Positions 9,565 to 18,726 of a DNA stretch of 64,000 bases are shown piece by piece. The DNA is from Rhodobacteraceae bacterium QY30. Lineage in GTDB: Bacteria; Pseudomonadota; Alphaproteobacteria; Rhodobacterales; Rhodobacteraceae. Both the position numbers and the translations under genes were made by a program. Below the pieces are notes generated by a model that worked only from the letters and a program-made list of their open reading frames with translations, was not told where the DNA came from and made no database searches. Position 1 is the stretch's first letter; each line of letters begins with the position of its first letter. The stretch lies in contig CP023454.1 in NCBI GenBank assembly GCA_002356635.1, positions 3,228,501 to 3,292,500 of the forward strand, read 5' to 3'.

Positions 9565-10745
9565 AGCAGGTGCCAGTCCGCCACGATGGCCTGCCCGCCC
9601 CGGGTGCGCCGATGCCTCATTTCGTGTCCGACCATCCGTTCGACCCCAATTCCGGCGAAGGCGCGGGCGGCGGCATGGGTGAGGCCTCGCAACTTCGGCT
9701 GATGTGGTGGCAGTTCCGCAGGCACCGGATCGCCGTCGTCTCGCTGGTCTTTCTGACGGTGATGTATGCGATGATCCTGGTGGCGGAATTCCTGGCGCCC
9801 TACCACCAGGACACCCGCAACCTTGACCAGATCTACGCCCCGCCCCAGCAGGTCCACCTGTTCCACGACGGCACCCTGGTCGGGCCTTTCGTCTATGGCC
9901 GCACGCAGACCTTGAACATGGACGAGATGCGCCGGATCTACACCGAGGACCGGACCCGGGTGCAGCCGCTTCGGTTCCTGTGCAAGGGCGATCCCTACCG
10001 GTTCTGGGGCATGATCGACGCCGACCGCCACCTGGTCTGCCCGGCCGAAGGTGGCGACCTGTTCCTTCTGGGCACCGATCGGCTGGGCCGCGACGTACTG
10101 TCGAGGATCATCTACGGCGCGCGCATCTCGCTGACGATCGGCATCCTGGGCGTCGCGATGAGCTTTGCGCTGGGCATCGTGATCGGCGGGCTGGCCGGCT
10201 ATCACGGCGGCTGGTTCGACGCGGTGACGCAGCGGGTGATCGAGGTGCTGCAATCCATCCCCTCGATCCCGCTCTGGATGGCGCTGGCCGCGGTCATCCC
10301 CGTGAGCTGGAGTCCGATCCTTGTCTACCTCGGCATCACGGTGATCCTGGGCTTGCTGGAATGGACGGGACTGGCCCGCGCGGTCCGGTCCAAGCTTCTG
10401 TCCCTGCGCGAGGAAGATTACGTCCTGGCCGCACGGCTGATGGGCGCGGGCAGCGCGCGCATCATCGGGCGGCACATGGTCCCCGGCTTCATGTCGCACC
10501 TGATCGCCTCGGCCACGCTGACCATTCCGGGAATGATCCTGGGGGAAACCGCGCTCAGCTTTCTGGGGATCGGGCTGCGTGCGCCGATCACCAGCTGGGG
10601 CATCCTTCTGACAGAAGCGCGCAGCGTCAACATCATCGCGCTTTACCCCTGGCTCATGCTGCCGGTGGTGCCGGTGATCCTGGTCATTCTGGCTTTCAAT
10701 TTCCTGGGCGACGGGTTACGCGATGCTGCCGATCCCTACAGGTAA
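9561..10745 (+). CDS. Peptide-type ABC importer permease 2 (DppC-like)
   Basis: 394 residues, DppC-like. A cytoplasmic N-terminal extension of about 50 residues precedes the first helix (IAVVSLVFLTVMYAMIL). A periplasmic insert of about 100 residues comes before the permease core, which starts at LGTDRLGRDVLSRIIYGAR, a hallmark of this family. The EAA coupling loop reads DYVLAARLMGAGSARIIGR. It is the last gene of the ABC importer operon. The next gene begins 66 bp downstream on the same strand and may be read through, as no clear terminator is seen. Confidence 0.93.
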   Translation: MKQVPVRHDGLPAPGAPMPHFVSDHPFDPNSGEGAGGGMGEASQLRLMWWQFRRHRIAVVSLVFLTVMYAMILVAEFLAPYHQDTRNLDQIYAPPQQVHLFHDGTLVGPFVYGRTQTLNMDEMRRIYTEDRTRVQPLRFLCKGDPYRFWGMIDADRHLVCPAEGGDLFLLGTDRLGRDVLSRIIYGARISLTIGILGVAMSFALGIVIGGLAGYHGGWFDAVTQRVIEVLQSIPSIPLWMALAAVIPVSWSPILVYLGITVILGLLEWTGLARAVRSKLLSLREEDYVLAARLMGAGSARIIGRHMVPGFMSHLIASATLTIPGMILGETALSFLGIGLRAPITSWGILLTEARSVNIIALYPWLMLPVVPVILVILAFNFLGDGLRDAADPYR

Positions 10746-10810
10746 CCCCCCGTCCACCCCGGGGCCCATCGCAGCCGCGCTGCGGGCCGATAGCTGAACC
10801 CGGACCTGCC

Positions 10811-12028
10811 ATGCCCCACAACCTGCGAAATCACCGCATCCTGATGTACAGCCACGACACGTTCGGGCTGGGCCACCTTCGGCGGTGCCGGACCATCGCC
10901 CATGCGCTGGTCCAGGAATATCGCGGGCTGTCGGTCCTCATCATCTCGGGCTCGCAGATCGCGGGGGCCTTCGAATACCGGTCCCGCGTGGACTTCGTGA
11001 AGATCCCCAGCGTGATCAAGCTGCGCAACGGCGAATACACTTCGGTGGCGGAACACATCGACATCCAGGACACGATCGAGATGCGCCGGGCCATCATCCA
11101 GCACACGGCAGAATCCTTCGAGCCGGATATCTTCATCGTCGACAAGGAGCCGATGGGCCTGCGCGGCGAGATCGAGGAGACGCTCGGCTGGCTGAAGGCG
11201 CGCGGCACCACCCTGGTGCTGGGCCTGCGCGATGTGATGGACGCGCCGCACCTTCTGGAGGCCGAGTGGAAGCGCAATGATGTCATGGCCAAGATCGCGC
11301 GCTACTACGACCAGATCTGGGTCTATGGCCCGCCCAGCTTCCACGATCCGCTGGCCGGGCTGGAGGTGCCGCAAGCGGTGCGCGACCGGATGGAATTCGT
11401 GGGCTTCCTGCACCGCAATTCCCGCAAGAATGCCCTGTCGCAGAACAAGCCCGACGGAGATTACATCCTGGTCACGACCGGCGGCGGCGGCGACGGCGGC
11501 GACCTGGTGGCCAATGTACTGGATGCCTACCTGGGCGATCCGACCTTCACGCAGCGCGCGCTGATCGTGCTTGGCCCCTACATGCCCGCCGACCAGCGGG
11601 CCGAGTTCACCGCCAAGGCCGAGAAGATCCCGCATGTCGAGGTGATCGAGTTCGATTCCCACATGGAAGAACTGATCGCGGGCGCCCGTGCCGTGATCGC
11701 CATGGGCGGCTACAACACCTACTGCGAAATCCTGTCCTTCGACAAACCCGCGCTGATCGTGCCCCGCACCCACCCGCGCGAGGAACAGCTTCTGCGGGCC
11801 ACGCGCGCCCTGGAACTGGGCCTGTCGGACATGCTGCACCCCGACGAGGCCCGCGATCCCGCCCGCATGGTCGCCGCGTTGCGCGCGGTCTGCCGGCGTC
11901 CGCCGCCGTCGGTCACGTCGCCCGGACTGCGGATGGAAGGACTGCCGAACATCCTGCGTCTGGTCCGCAAGGATCTGCGCCGCCGCGCCCATCCGCCTGC
12001 GTCGCCCAGCCTGCGGATAGCACCGTGA
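10811..12028 (+). CDS. COG4671-like predicted glycosyltransferase (paralogue 1)
   Basis: 405 residues with the start at ATG 10811. The N-terminus ILMYSHDTFGLGHLRRCRT is the glycine/histidine loop of MurG/COG4671-type GT-B enzymes. The middle carries VTTGGGGDGGDLV, and the C-terminal donor domain has AMGGYNTYCEIL, the G-Y-N-T motif that contacts the nucleotide sugar in MurG-like enzymes. It is probably a cytoplasmic or membrane-associated glycosyltransferase with unknown donor and acceptor. It is homologous along its length to the gene at 13272-14426, with a GT4 enzyme between them. Stop and start of neighbours overlap (GTGA at 12025), so the three glycosyltransferases form one translational unit. 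Confidence 0.85.
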   Translation: MPHNLRNHRILMYSHDTFGLGHLRRCRTIAHALVQEYRGLSVLIISGSQIAGAFEYRSRVDFVKIPSVIKLRNGEYTSVAEHIDIQDTIEMRRAIIQHTAESFEPDIFIVDKEPMGLRGEIEETLGWLKARGTTLVLGLRDVMDAPHLLEAEWKRNDVMAKIARYYDQIWVYGPPSFHDPLAGLEVPQAVRDRMEFVGFLHRNSRKNALSQNKPDGDYILVTTGGGGDGGDLVANVLDAYLGDPTFTQRALIVLGPYMPADQRAEFTAKAEKIPHVEVIEFDSHMEELIAGARAVIAMGGYNTYCEILSFDKPALIVPRTHPREEQLLRATRALELGLSDMLHPDEARDPARMVAALRAVCRRPPPSVTSPGLRMEGLPNILRLVRKDLRRRAHPPASPSLRIAP

Positions 12029-13275
12029 TCCAGACAGGACGGCGCCGCCTGGTGGTGGTGGTGAAGGGCTACCCGCGCCTTTCGGAAACCTTCATCGCCC
12101 AGGAATTGCGCGGGCTGGAACTGGCGGGGTTCGAGGTGGTCATCGTCTCTCTGCGCCATCCAACGGATTCCAAGCGGCATCCGGTGCATGATGAAATGGC
12201 GGCGCCCGTCCTTTACCTGCCCGAGTATCTTTACCAGGAGCCGCTTCGGGTGCTGAAGGGGCTTTGGACAGCCGTCCGGGCACCGGGGTTCCGCGCCACG
12301 CTGCGGTCCTTCCTGCATGACCTGCGGCGCGACTTCAGCCCCAACCGCTTTCGCCGCCTGGGCCAGGCCGCGGTCCTGGTGCGGGAATGGCCCGAGGGCG
12401 GGCATTGGCTGCACGCGCATTTCATCCACACCCCCGCATCGGTCGCCGATTATGCTGCGCAACTGATGCAGCGGGACTGGAGCATCTCGGCCCACGCCAA
12501 GGACATCTGGACCTCGCCCGACTGGGAGCTTTCGGGAAAGCTCGACCGCGCGCGTTGGACCGTGACCTGCACCCGGACGGGACACGCGCACCTGCAAGCC
12601 CTGGCGCATGAGCCGGGGCGCGTGCTTCTCAGCCACCACGGACTGAACCTGGACCGCTTCCCCGCCTTCGCCCAGGCCCGCCGGGCCCGCGACGGGCGCG
12701 ACGCGGCGGATCCGGTGCAGGTCCTCAGCGTGGGGCGGGCGGTGCCGAAGAAGGGCTATGACATCCTGCTCCGGGCGCTGGCGGCCCTGCCCCGCGAACT
12801 GCACTGGCGGTTCGACCATATTGGCGCCGGGGGTGAGGTCAGGGCCCTGAAGGCGCTGGCCAATGATCTGGGCATCTCGGGCCGATGCAACTGGAAGGGC
12901 GCGATGGACCAGACCGAGGTTCTGGCCGCCTATCGCGCCGCCGACATCTTCGCGCTTGCCAGCCGCGTCACCGTGGACGGGGACCGCGACGGGCTGCCCA
13001 ACGTCCTGGTCGAGGCCGCAAGCCAGGGGCTGGCCTGCGTGGCCAGCGATCTTTCGGGAATTCCCGAACTGATCACCTCGGGCGAAACCGGCTGGCTTGT
13101 CCCGGCGGAAGACCCGGCGGCGCTGGCAGACGCGCTGGCGAAGGCGATCACCGATCCCGCTGCCCGCGCACGGGTCGGCGCCGCCGCCGCGCGTGTGGTG
13201 CGCGACGGCTTCGACTACAACACCAGCATTGCCCGGCTGGCCCGACAATTCGACCCCGAGGATCTTCGCAGATGA
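12025..13275 (+). CDS. Glycosyltransferase family 4 (GT-B)
   Basis: 416 residues, GTG start overlapping the previous stop by four bases. The N-terminal domain shows GYPRLSETFIAQELRGLE, a motif shared by GT4 enzymes of exopolysaccharide pathways (the S-E-T-F-I segment). The C-terminal domain has VGRAVPKKGYDILLRALA and the catalytic/donor block DGLPNVLVEAASQGLACVA. Retaining transfer from a nucleotide sugar is expected. It overlaps the following COG4671-like gene by ATGA. Placement between two related GT-B enzymes suggests sequential building of one oligosaccharide, which is inference. Confidence 0.88.
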   Translation: MIQTGRRRLVVVVKGYPRLSETFIAQELRGLELAGFEVVIVSLRHPTDSKRHPVHDEMAAPVLYLPEYLYQEPLRVLKGLWTAVRAPGFRATLRSFLHDLRRDFSPNRFRRLGQAAVLVREWPEGGHWLHAHFIHTPASVADYAAQLMQRDWSISAHAKDIWTSPDWELSGKLDRARWTVTCTRTGHAHLQALAHEPGRVLLSHHGLNLDRFPAFAQARRARDGRDAADPVQVLSVGRAVPKKGYDILLRALAALPRELHWRFDHIGAGGEVRALKALANDLGISGRCNWKGAMDQTEVLAAYRAADIFALASRVTVDGDRDGLPNVLVEAASQGLACVASDLSGIPELITSGETGWLVPAEDPAALADALAKAITDPAARARVGAAAARVVRDGFDYNTSIARLARQFDPEDLRR

Positions 13276-14426
13276 CCCAGCCGACATCCGTCCTGTTCTA
13301 TGTCCAGCACCTTCTGGGCATCGGTCACCTGGCCCGCGCCAGCCGCATTGCCCTGGCGCTGAAGAACCGGGGGATGGCCGTGACGCTGGTCACGGGCGGG
13401 CTGCCGGTGAAGGGTTTCCCAGGCCCCGAGGTCAAGCATGTAGCGCTGCCGCCGCTGGCTGTGGGGGACGGGCAGTTTTCCGGCCTTCACGATGCCGAAG
13501 GCCACCCGGCCACCCCTGCCTATCTGGAGGCGCGCCGCGATCTTCTGCTGCGCACCTTCGACAAGGTCCGGCCCGACATCGTCATCACCGAGGCGTTTCC
13601 CTTCGGCCGCCGGAAGCTGCGGTTCGAACTGATGCCCCTGATTGCCGCGATCGAAGCGCGGCAACCCCGGCCGCTGCTGGTCGTTTCGCTGCGGGACATC
13701 CTGCAGGAACGGGGCAAGCCCGAACGGGATGCGGAAACCGTGGACCTGGTGCTGCGCCATTACGACCGGGTGCTGGTCCACGGCGATCCAGCCTTTGCCG
13801 CGCTCGAGGACAGCTTCCCCCCGGCGCCCCGCATTGCGCACAAGGTGGCATACACCGGGCTGGTGGTTCCGCCCAAGCCCGCGCCGTCGCCCGAACGCCA
13901 CGACGTCGTGGTGTCGGCCGGCGGCGGCGCCGTGGGCGCGCAGCTTGTCGGTGCCGCGGTCAAGGCGGCGCGGCTTCGGCCCGATCTTGCGCGCTGGCTG
14001 GTCATCACCGGCCCGAACCTGCCCCAGGCGGACTATGACCGGCTGGAGCGGGACGCGCCGCCCAACGTCACGCTCTGCCGTTTCCGGACCGATTTCGCCA
14101 GCCTCCTGGCCTCGGCCCGGCTTTCGATTTCGCAATCGGGCTACAACACCGTGGCCGACATCCTTCAGGCCGGTTGCCGGGCGCTGCTGGTCCCGTTTGC
14201 GGCGGGGGGCGAGACAGAGCAGACCACGCGCGCACAGAAACTGGAACAGTCGGGGCGGGCCGTGATGCTGCCCGAAGCCCAACTGGACGGACCGGCCATG
14301 GCCCTGGCCATCGACCGCGCCCTGGCGCAGGATCCCGCGGCCGTGCCGGCGGAACGCGCCACCGACGGGGCGGCGCGCACGGCCGAAATCCTGGCAGAGA
14401 TGGCGGCAGACCGGCTCAGAGGGTAA
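13272..14426 (+). CDS. COG4671-like predicted glycosyltransferase (paralogue 2)
   Basis: 384 residues, ATG at 13272 overlapping the GT4 stop. It resembles the gene at 10811: YVQHLLGIGHLARASRIAL at the N-terminus, VSAGGGAVGAQLV in the middle and SQSGYNTVADIL in the donor domain. This pair looks like an old duplication with divergent acceptor domains. It is the last gene of the plus-strand glycan operon. Its final 11 bp overlap the convergent MBL-fold gene. I see no signal peptide; a peripheral membrane or cytoplasmic enzyme is expected. Confidence 0.85.
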   Translation: MTQPTSVLFYVQHLLGIGHLARASRIALALKNRGMAVTLVTGGLPVKGFPGPEVKHVALPPLAVGDGQFSGLHDAEGHPATPAYLEARRDLLLRTFDKVRPDIVITEAFPFGRRKLRFELMPLIAAIEARQPRPLLVVSLRDILQERGKPERDAETVDLVLRHYDRVLVHGDPAFAALEDSFPPAPRIAHKVAYTGLVVPPKPAPSPERHDVVVSAGGGAVGAQLVGAAVKAARLRPDLARWLVITGPNLPQADYDRLERDAPPNVTLCRFRTDFASLLASARLSISQSGYNTVADILQAGCRALLVPFAAGGETEQTTRAQKLEQSGRAVMLPEAQLDGPAMALAIDRALAQDPAAVPAERATDGAARTAEILAEMAADRLRG

Positions 14427-15246
14427 GAACCTGGAGATCCCGGGCGCAGAAGGCACCGGGAAACAGGGCCTGCGCCTCGGCCTCGATCGCGGCCAGGGCA
14501 TCATCGGTGCGATAGGTGGCGTGGTGCAGGAAACCCACGCGCCGCGCCCCCGCGGCCTGCGCCAGCCGCACACCTTGCTGCCAGGTGGAATGGCCGTAGT
14601 GCTGGCAAAGGGTGAATTCGTCCTCGGTAAAGGTCGCGTCATACAGGAACAGGTCGGCGTCGCGGATCAGGTCGATGACCCAGGGGTCCAGCACGCCCGG
14701 TTCGTGCGCCGTATCGAAGACCATGGAAACGGACTTTCCGCCCCATTCGATCCGATAGCCGGTGGCGCCGCCCGGATGGTTCAGCGGAGCGGTGTGGATG
14801 GTGATCCCCGGATGGGGGCGAAGCGTTGCACCGACGCGAAAATCATGCGTCTTGATCCGCGCGGAATAGACTTCGGGCCCCACCGGAAAGAAGGGCGGCC
14901 GCATGAAGCCGGTCAGCATCGCGGCTGCCGAAAGTCCGCCGTCCTGCTGGCCCGACCAGAGGCTGATTGACGCATCGGCCCGGAACAGCGGCGTGAAGAA
15001 CGGCAGTCCGATCACATGGTCATAGTGATGATGGGTAAAGAACAGGTCCAGCTTCCGCCGACCCTCGGCCCACAGCGCCTCGCCCGCGGGGCGCAGGCCC
15101 GAGCCTGCGTCGAAGATCAGGCTGTGGCTGCCGCAGCGGACCTCGATGCAGATGGTGTTGCCGCCGAAGCGGGCGTAGGCGGCGCCCGAAACCGGCAGGC
15201 TGCCGCGGGCCCCCCAGATCCTGACGTCAAGGTCGCGCCGTGTCAT
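14416..15246 (-). CDS. MBL-fold metallo-hydrolase
   Basis: 276 residues. The metal-binding motif FFTHHHYDHVIGLPFF (H-x-H-x-D-H) lies near residue 70, with further ligands in FDTAHEPGV and a late His (GFLHHATY). The N-terminus WGARGSLPVSG with YARFGGNTICIEV is typical of the ribonuclease-Z/cyclic-phosphodiesterase-like subgroup (compare PqsE/YhfI-type proteins). It could hydrolyse a phosphodiester, including a cyclic nucleotide. It is the third gene of a minus-strand operon after the degenerate ABC protein and the cyclic-nucleotide-binding protein, 40 bp behind the latter. The exact substrate is unknown. Confidence 0.85.
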   Translation of the reverse strand: MTRRDLDVRIWGARGSLPVSGAAYARFGGNTICIEVRCGSHSLIFDAGSGLRPAGEALWAEGRRKLDLFFTHHHYDHVIGLPFFTPLFRADASISLWSGQQDGGLSAAAMLTGFMRPPFFPVGPEVYSARIKTHDFRVGATLRPHPGITIHTAPLNHPGGATGYRIEWGGKSVSMVFDTAHEPGVLDPWVIDLIRDADLFLYDATFTEDEFTLCQHYGHSTWQQGVRLAQAAGARRVGFLHHATYRTDDALAAIEAEAQALFPGAFCARDLQVLTL

Positions 15247-15286
15247 GGGTCCAGCCTTTCCGCCCGTTCCTGTACGGCCCGAGGCA

Positions 15287-15790
15287 TCACCGCGCCTTTT
15301 GCGCCTGATGCTCGGCCCGTTCGGCGGTCAGTTCCGATGTCGTCTGCGCCAGTCGGCTGGCCAGCACCCGCACCACCTCGAGCGTCATTTCCGGGAAGTC
15401 GGCCAGAAGTTTCAGGAAATTCTCCTTGCTGATCCGAAGCACCTCGACCGGGGTGATGGCCCGGACCGTCGCCGTCCGCGCCACGTCACACAGGATGGCG
15501 ATTTCCCCCACTACCGAATTTTCGGCCAGTTCCGCCACCTTCACGGCACCCGCATCGGTTTCGACCAGCACATCGGCGGTGCCGTTTAGGATCACGAAGG
15601 CCGCATCGCCATCTTCGCCCTGCCGGAACAGCGCTTCGCCGCTGCGATAGCTCAGCCGGTCGGAAGTATAGGCCAGAAGCTTCAGCTTCGCCGGAGCCAT
15701 TCCGGCGAACATGGGCACCTTCTTCAGCACCTTGACTTCGTCATTCAGTTGCACGGCTGAAACTTTCCGGGACTGCGGCGGTGTTGGCAC
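15287..15790 (-). CDS. Cyclic-nucleotide-binding domain protein without DNA-binding domain
   Basis: 167 residues made almost wholly of one cNMP-binding (CAP_ED) domain. YRSGEALFRQGEDGDAAFVI is the first beta-roll section, and VVGEIAILCDVARTATVRA is the phosphate-binding cassette with the Gly-Glu and the Arg that contacts the cyclic phosphate. It then ends in a charged helix (LAQTTSELTAERAEHQAQ). No helix-turn-helix follows, so it is not a transcription factor; it is more likely a regulatory subunit sensing cAMP or cGMP. It starts 6 nt after the stop of the ABC-like protein and is likely its partner. The two nearby cyclases could supply the ligand. Confidence 0.9.
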   Translation of the reverse strand: MPTPPQSRKVSAVQLNDEVKVLKKVPMFAGMAPAKLKLLAYTSDRLSYRSGEALFRQGEDGDAAFVILNGTADVLVETDAGAVKVAELAENSVVGEIAILCDVARTATVRAITPVEVLRISKENFLKLLADFPEMTLEVVRVLASRLAQTTSELTAERAEHQAQKAR

Positions 15791-15796
15791 ATGGGA

Positions 15797-18580
15797 TTAT
15801 GCCCTTATCATCGCCTGGGTGATACCGCTGTTTTGCGTCAGTTCTTCGGGCGCCCCCTCCTCGACGATCTCGCCCGAGTCGAAGACCACCACCCGGTCGA
15901 AATGCTGCGCCAGCGCGGGGGTCGACAGGGCACAGGCGATGCCGACCGAGGGATCACGCCCGCGCAGCCGGGCGGCGGCGGCGGCCATGATCGTTTCCTG
16001 CGACCGGACATCCAGCGCGGCAAGCGGACGGTTGAACAGGTAGTAGTCCGACTTGCGCAGCAAGGCCCGCGCAAGGGCAACCTTGTGCCGCTGGGTGATG
16101 CTCAGCCGGCCGCCGTTGGTGCCCACGTCGAATGTCAGGCCGATGCAGATGAACCCCTGGTAGATCCCCAGTTGCCGCAGCAGGCGTTCCAGCGTTTCGT
16201 TGACCTGTTCGTGTCCGTCGCGGAACCGCGGGCTGACACGCCCGAAGAAGATGTTGTCGCGCAGCGTCCCGGTTTCCATGAAGGCATCGGGATCGTAGAC
16301 CTCCACCATCTCGCGCAGCTCGGGCGGCATCGTTCTATGAAGTTCGTGCCGGACTGCGACGATCGACGCTTGCAGGCCCGGGTCGAGAAGGCCGAAGCGG
16401 TGCTGCGGCTCGACATATTCGAAAGCCAGGCGGATCAGGCGGTCGCGTTCCTCGGGGGTGGGGACGGTGCCCGCGACATCCAGCTTCTGGACCAGGGACT
16501 GGTAGGCGGGCAGGTCCTCGGCGGTCATCAGGTTCAGGCCGCGGAAGAACGGGTGATCGGCGGGCAGGTCCGCGAACAGGCCGATGACGTTGCGGGCGAT
16601 TTCAAGGCCCATCGCGGCCAGGGTATCGTCCAGTCCCTGCGCCGCCAGCAGGTGTTGGAAGGAGGCGTTGGTGCGGATCCGGGCGGCGTTGACGTTTTCG
16701 TCCCGGACGTTGCCGAACAACAGGTTTTCCAGCACTGTGGCCTCGGGGTTGTAACTGTCGCGCTGGAAGGGCACCAGAAGGTCGGTCAGGTTCTGTCTTT
16801 CAAGGTCGGCGCGCAGAAGGCCGCGCATCTCGACGATCTTGCGGGCCAGGTTCGGGTGATCGGCGGCGGAAATCCGGGTCCGCAGCGCCAGGTCGCGCAT
16901 GTCGGCAGACAGCAGCACGCAATCCAGCGTGGCCATGATTTCGTCCAGCAGGTCGGACGGCCCGTCCAGGCCCAGCCCCGCATAGTCGATCCACCCACCT
17001 TCCGGATCGTAGGGCGGATTGGCGCAAAGCGCCGCCTCGCGCCGGCGCCATTCGCGTTCGCGCGGGTCGGTCCCGTCATCATTGTTCCCGGCCTGCGGCG
17101 CGTTCTTCAGCCCGTAGACCAGGTTTTCGAAGACGGTGCCCGAAAACAGGTGGCTGTCCGGCCCGGCATAGGTGATCGAGCGGCCGGCGATCCCCTCGGG
17201 CAGGTCCAGAAGGTTGGCCTGCCCCGCCAGGATGCGGCCGCGCGTCGGCCAGACCATGCGTGCGAAAGCCTCGGCCAGGGTGTCGCTTCCCGATCCGACC
17301 GGCCCCAGGAACGCGACCGATTCCCCCGGGTTCAAGGTCAGGTTCACGCCATCCAGCACCACCGAGCCGCTGTCGTCGACGACCCCCAGGTTGACCGCCG
17401 CCAGGGGCTTTCCCAGCTTTCCGTTCGGGGCATCGGGAATGACGTCGTGAAGCGCGCGGTCGATCATGCCATCGACGGCGAACTGCGACACCACCTGCTG
17501 GTATTTCACATCCACGTCCTGGCGGTTCTGGTCCCAGTCGATCAGCTCTTTCAGCGGACCGGGCAAGTCCTTGTAGGCGCCAATCACCGCCACCAGCTGG
17601 CCGATGTCCAGCCGGCCCGACAGCGCCAGATAGCCGCCGACGCTGTAGAACAGGAACGGCGTCAGCGAGGCGAGGAAGTTGTTGATGAACTTCACCAGGA
17701 ACTTCCAGCGGTAGATGTCGTAGCGGATCGAGAAGATCCGGCCCAGCCGTGCGGCAATGTCGGCCCGTTCGTAGTTCGTGGTGTCATAGGCGTGGATCGT
17801 GCCGATGCGTTCGACGATGTCGCTGATCCGCCCCGCCAGCTGGCGGGCGGTGATCTGGCGTTCACGGCCCAGCACCAGTAGCCGGCGGCGCATCCGCGGG
17901 ATGATGAAGACCTGCACCGACACGAGGGCGGTGGTGATCATGCCCAGCGTCACGTTCTGGACGAAGATGAACGCCAGCGCCGTCAGCGCCTGCCCGCCCA
18001 GAAGCGCCGGGGCGACGAAGGCGTCGCCGGTGAAGCCACCGAGCGGTTCGACCTCGTCCTTCACCATGCTGGCGATCTCGGCCCCCTTCAGGCGCTTGAA
18101 GGTCGCGGGCGGAAAGCGCAGCACCTTGTCGACCAGCGCAAAGCGGATGCGGCGCAAGAGCCGTTCGCCCAGCTTGCCCTTGTAGGTGTTGATGTAGAAC
18201 TTGAAGAGGCCGTTGATGATGACCAGCGCCAGGAAAACCGCGCTCAGCGCCATCAGCATCGGCAGGCGTTCCAGTTGCACACCGTCGAACAGCACGACTT
18301 CGCCCGTGAAGGGCAGGTCGAAGGACAGGCGCATGAAGGTCTGGGTGGCGCCCGGCGCTTCGAAACCCTTGCCCTGGATCGGGCCGTTGACGATGTCCTT
18401 CGGCAGGTTGAAGGACATGAAGTAGGGGATCATCGACAGGGCGACGATGGTCAGGATCCACAACTGCTGCGGCTTGGTATGCGCCCAGATATAGCCCGCG
18501 ATGCTGGGTTCCAGCTCGGCGGTGGGGCCAGCCCTCCGGTTTTGGGGGCGGCGCGGGTTTCGAGGGAATAGGAACGGCAC
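15797..18580 (-). CDS. ABC exporter-like protein with degenerate, greatly expanded nucleotide-binding region
   Basis: About 927 residues from GTG 18580 (AAGGGGG six bases upstream); an upstream in-frame start at 18742 would overlap the divergent glycosyltransferase. The N-terminal 380 residues form an exporter-type six-helix membrane domain. The ATPase part is abnormal. The Walker A position reads FLGPVGSGSDTL (about residue 425), lacking the invariant Lys and Ser/Thr. The signature position reads RLSITQRHKVALARALL (about 826) instead of LSGGQ. Walker B reads YYLFNRPLAALD, with the Asp-Glu replaced. Some 400 residues separate Walker A and signature, against about 100 normally, and three Q-loop-like segments occur (VFENLVYG, VLENLLFG, LRDNIFFG). 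ATP hydrolysis is doubtful. The gene leads an operon with the cNMP-binding and MBL genes, suggesting a cNMP-controlled membrane scaffold or transporter. Confidence 0.8.
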   Translation of the reverse strand: MPFLFPRNPRRPQNRRAGPTAELEPSIAGYIWAHTKPQQLWILTIVALSMIPYFMSFNLPKDIVNGPIQGKGFEAPGATQTFMRLSFDLPFTGEVVLFDGVQLERLPMLMALSAVFLALVIINGLFKFYINTYKGKLGERLLRRIRFALVDKVLRFPPATFKRLKGAEIASMVKDEVEPLGGFTGDAFVAPALLGGQALTALAFIFVQNVTLGMITTALVSVQVFIIPRMRRRLLVLGRERQITARQLAGRISDIVERIGTIHAYDTTNYERADIAARLGRIFSIRYDIYRWKFLVKFINNFLASLTPFLFYSVGGYLALSGRLDIGQLVAVIGAYKDLPGPLKELIDWDQNRQDVDVKYQQVVSQFAVDGMIDRALHDVIPDAPNGKLGKPLAAVNLGVVDDSGSVVLDGVNLTLNPGESVAFLGPVGSGSDTLAEAFARMVWPTRGRILAGQANLLDLPEGIAGRSITYAGPDSHLFSGTVFENLVYGLKNAPQAGNNDDGTDPREREWRRREAALCANPPYDPEGGWIDYAGLGLDGPSDLLDEIMATLDCVLLSADMRDLALRTRISAADHPNLARKIVEMRGLLRADLERQNLTDLLVPFQRDSYNPEATVLENLLFGNVRDENVNAARIRTNASFQHLLAAQGLDDTLAAMGLEIARNVIGLFADLPADHPFFRGLNLMTAEDLPAYQSLVQKLDVAGTVPTPEERDRLIRLAFEYVEPQHRFGLLDPGLQASIVAVRHELHRTMPPELREMVEVYDPDAFMETGTLRDNIFFGRVSPRFRDGHEQVNETLERLLRQLGIYQGFICIGLTFDVGTNGGRLSITQRHKVALARALLRKSDYYLFNRPLAALDVRSQETIMAAAAARLRGRDPSVGIACALSTPALAQHFDRVVVFDSGEIVEEGAPEELTQNSGITQAMIRA

Positions 18581-18726
18581 CCCGGACCCCCTTGGTTCAT
18601 GCCTCAGGAAATCTGTAGATCGCGCGGGCGGCGCTGTCACGCGATGTTGCGCGGCGGCCCGCAATGGCGCTGGAAATGCGGGGCGGATCGGGGGACAACG
18701 GATCGGACGCAAAAAGGGAACGGGCG

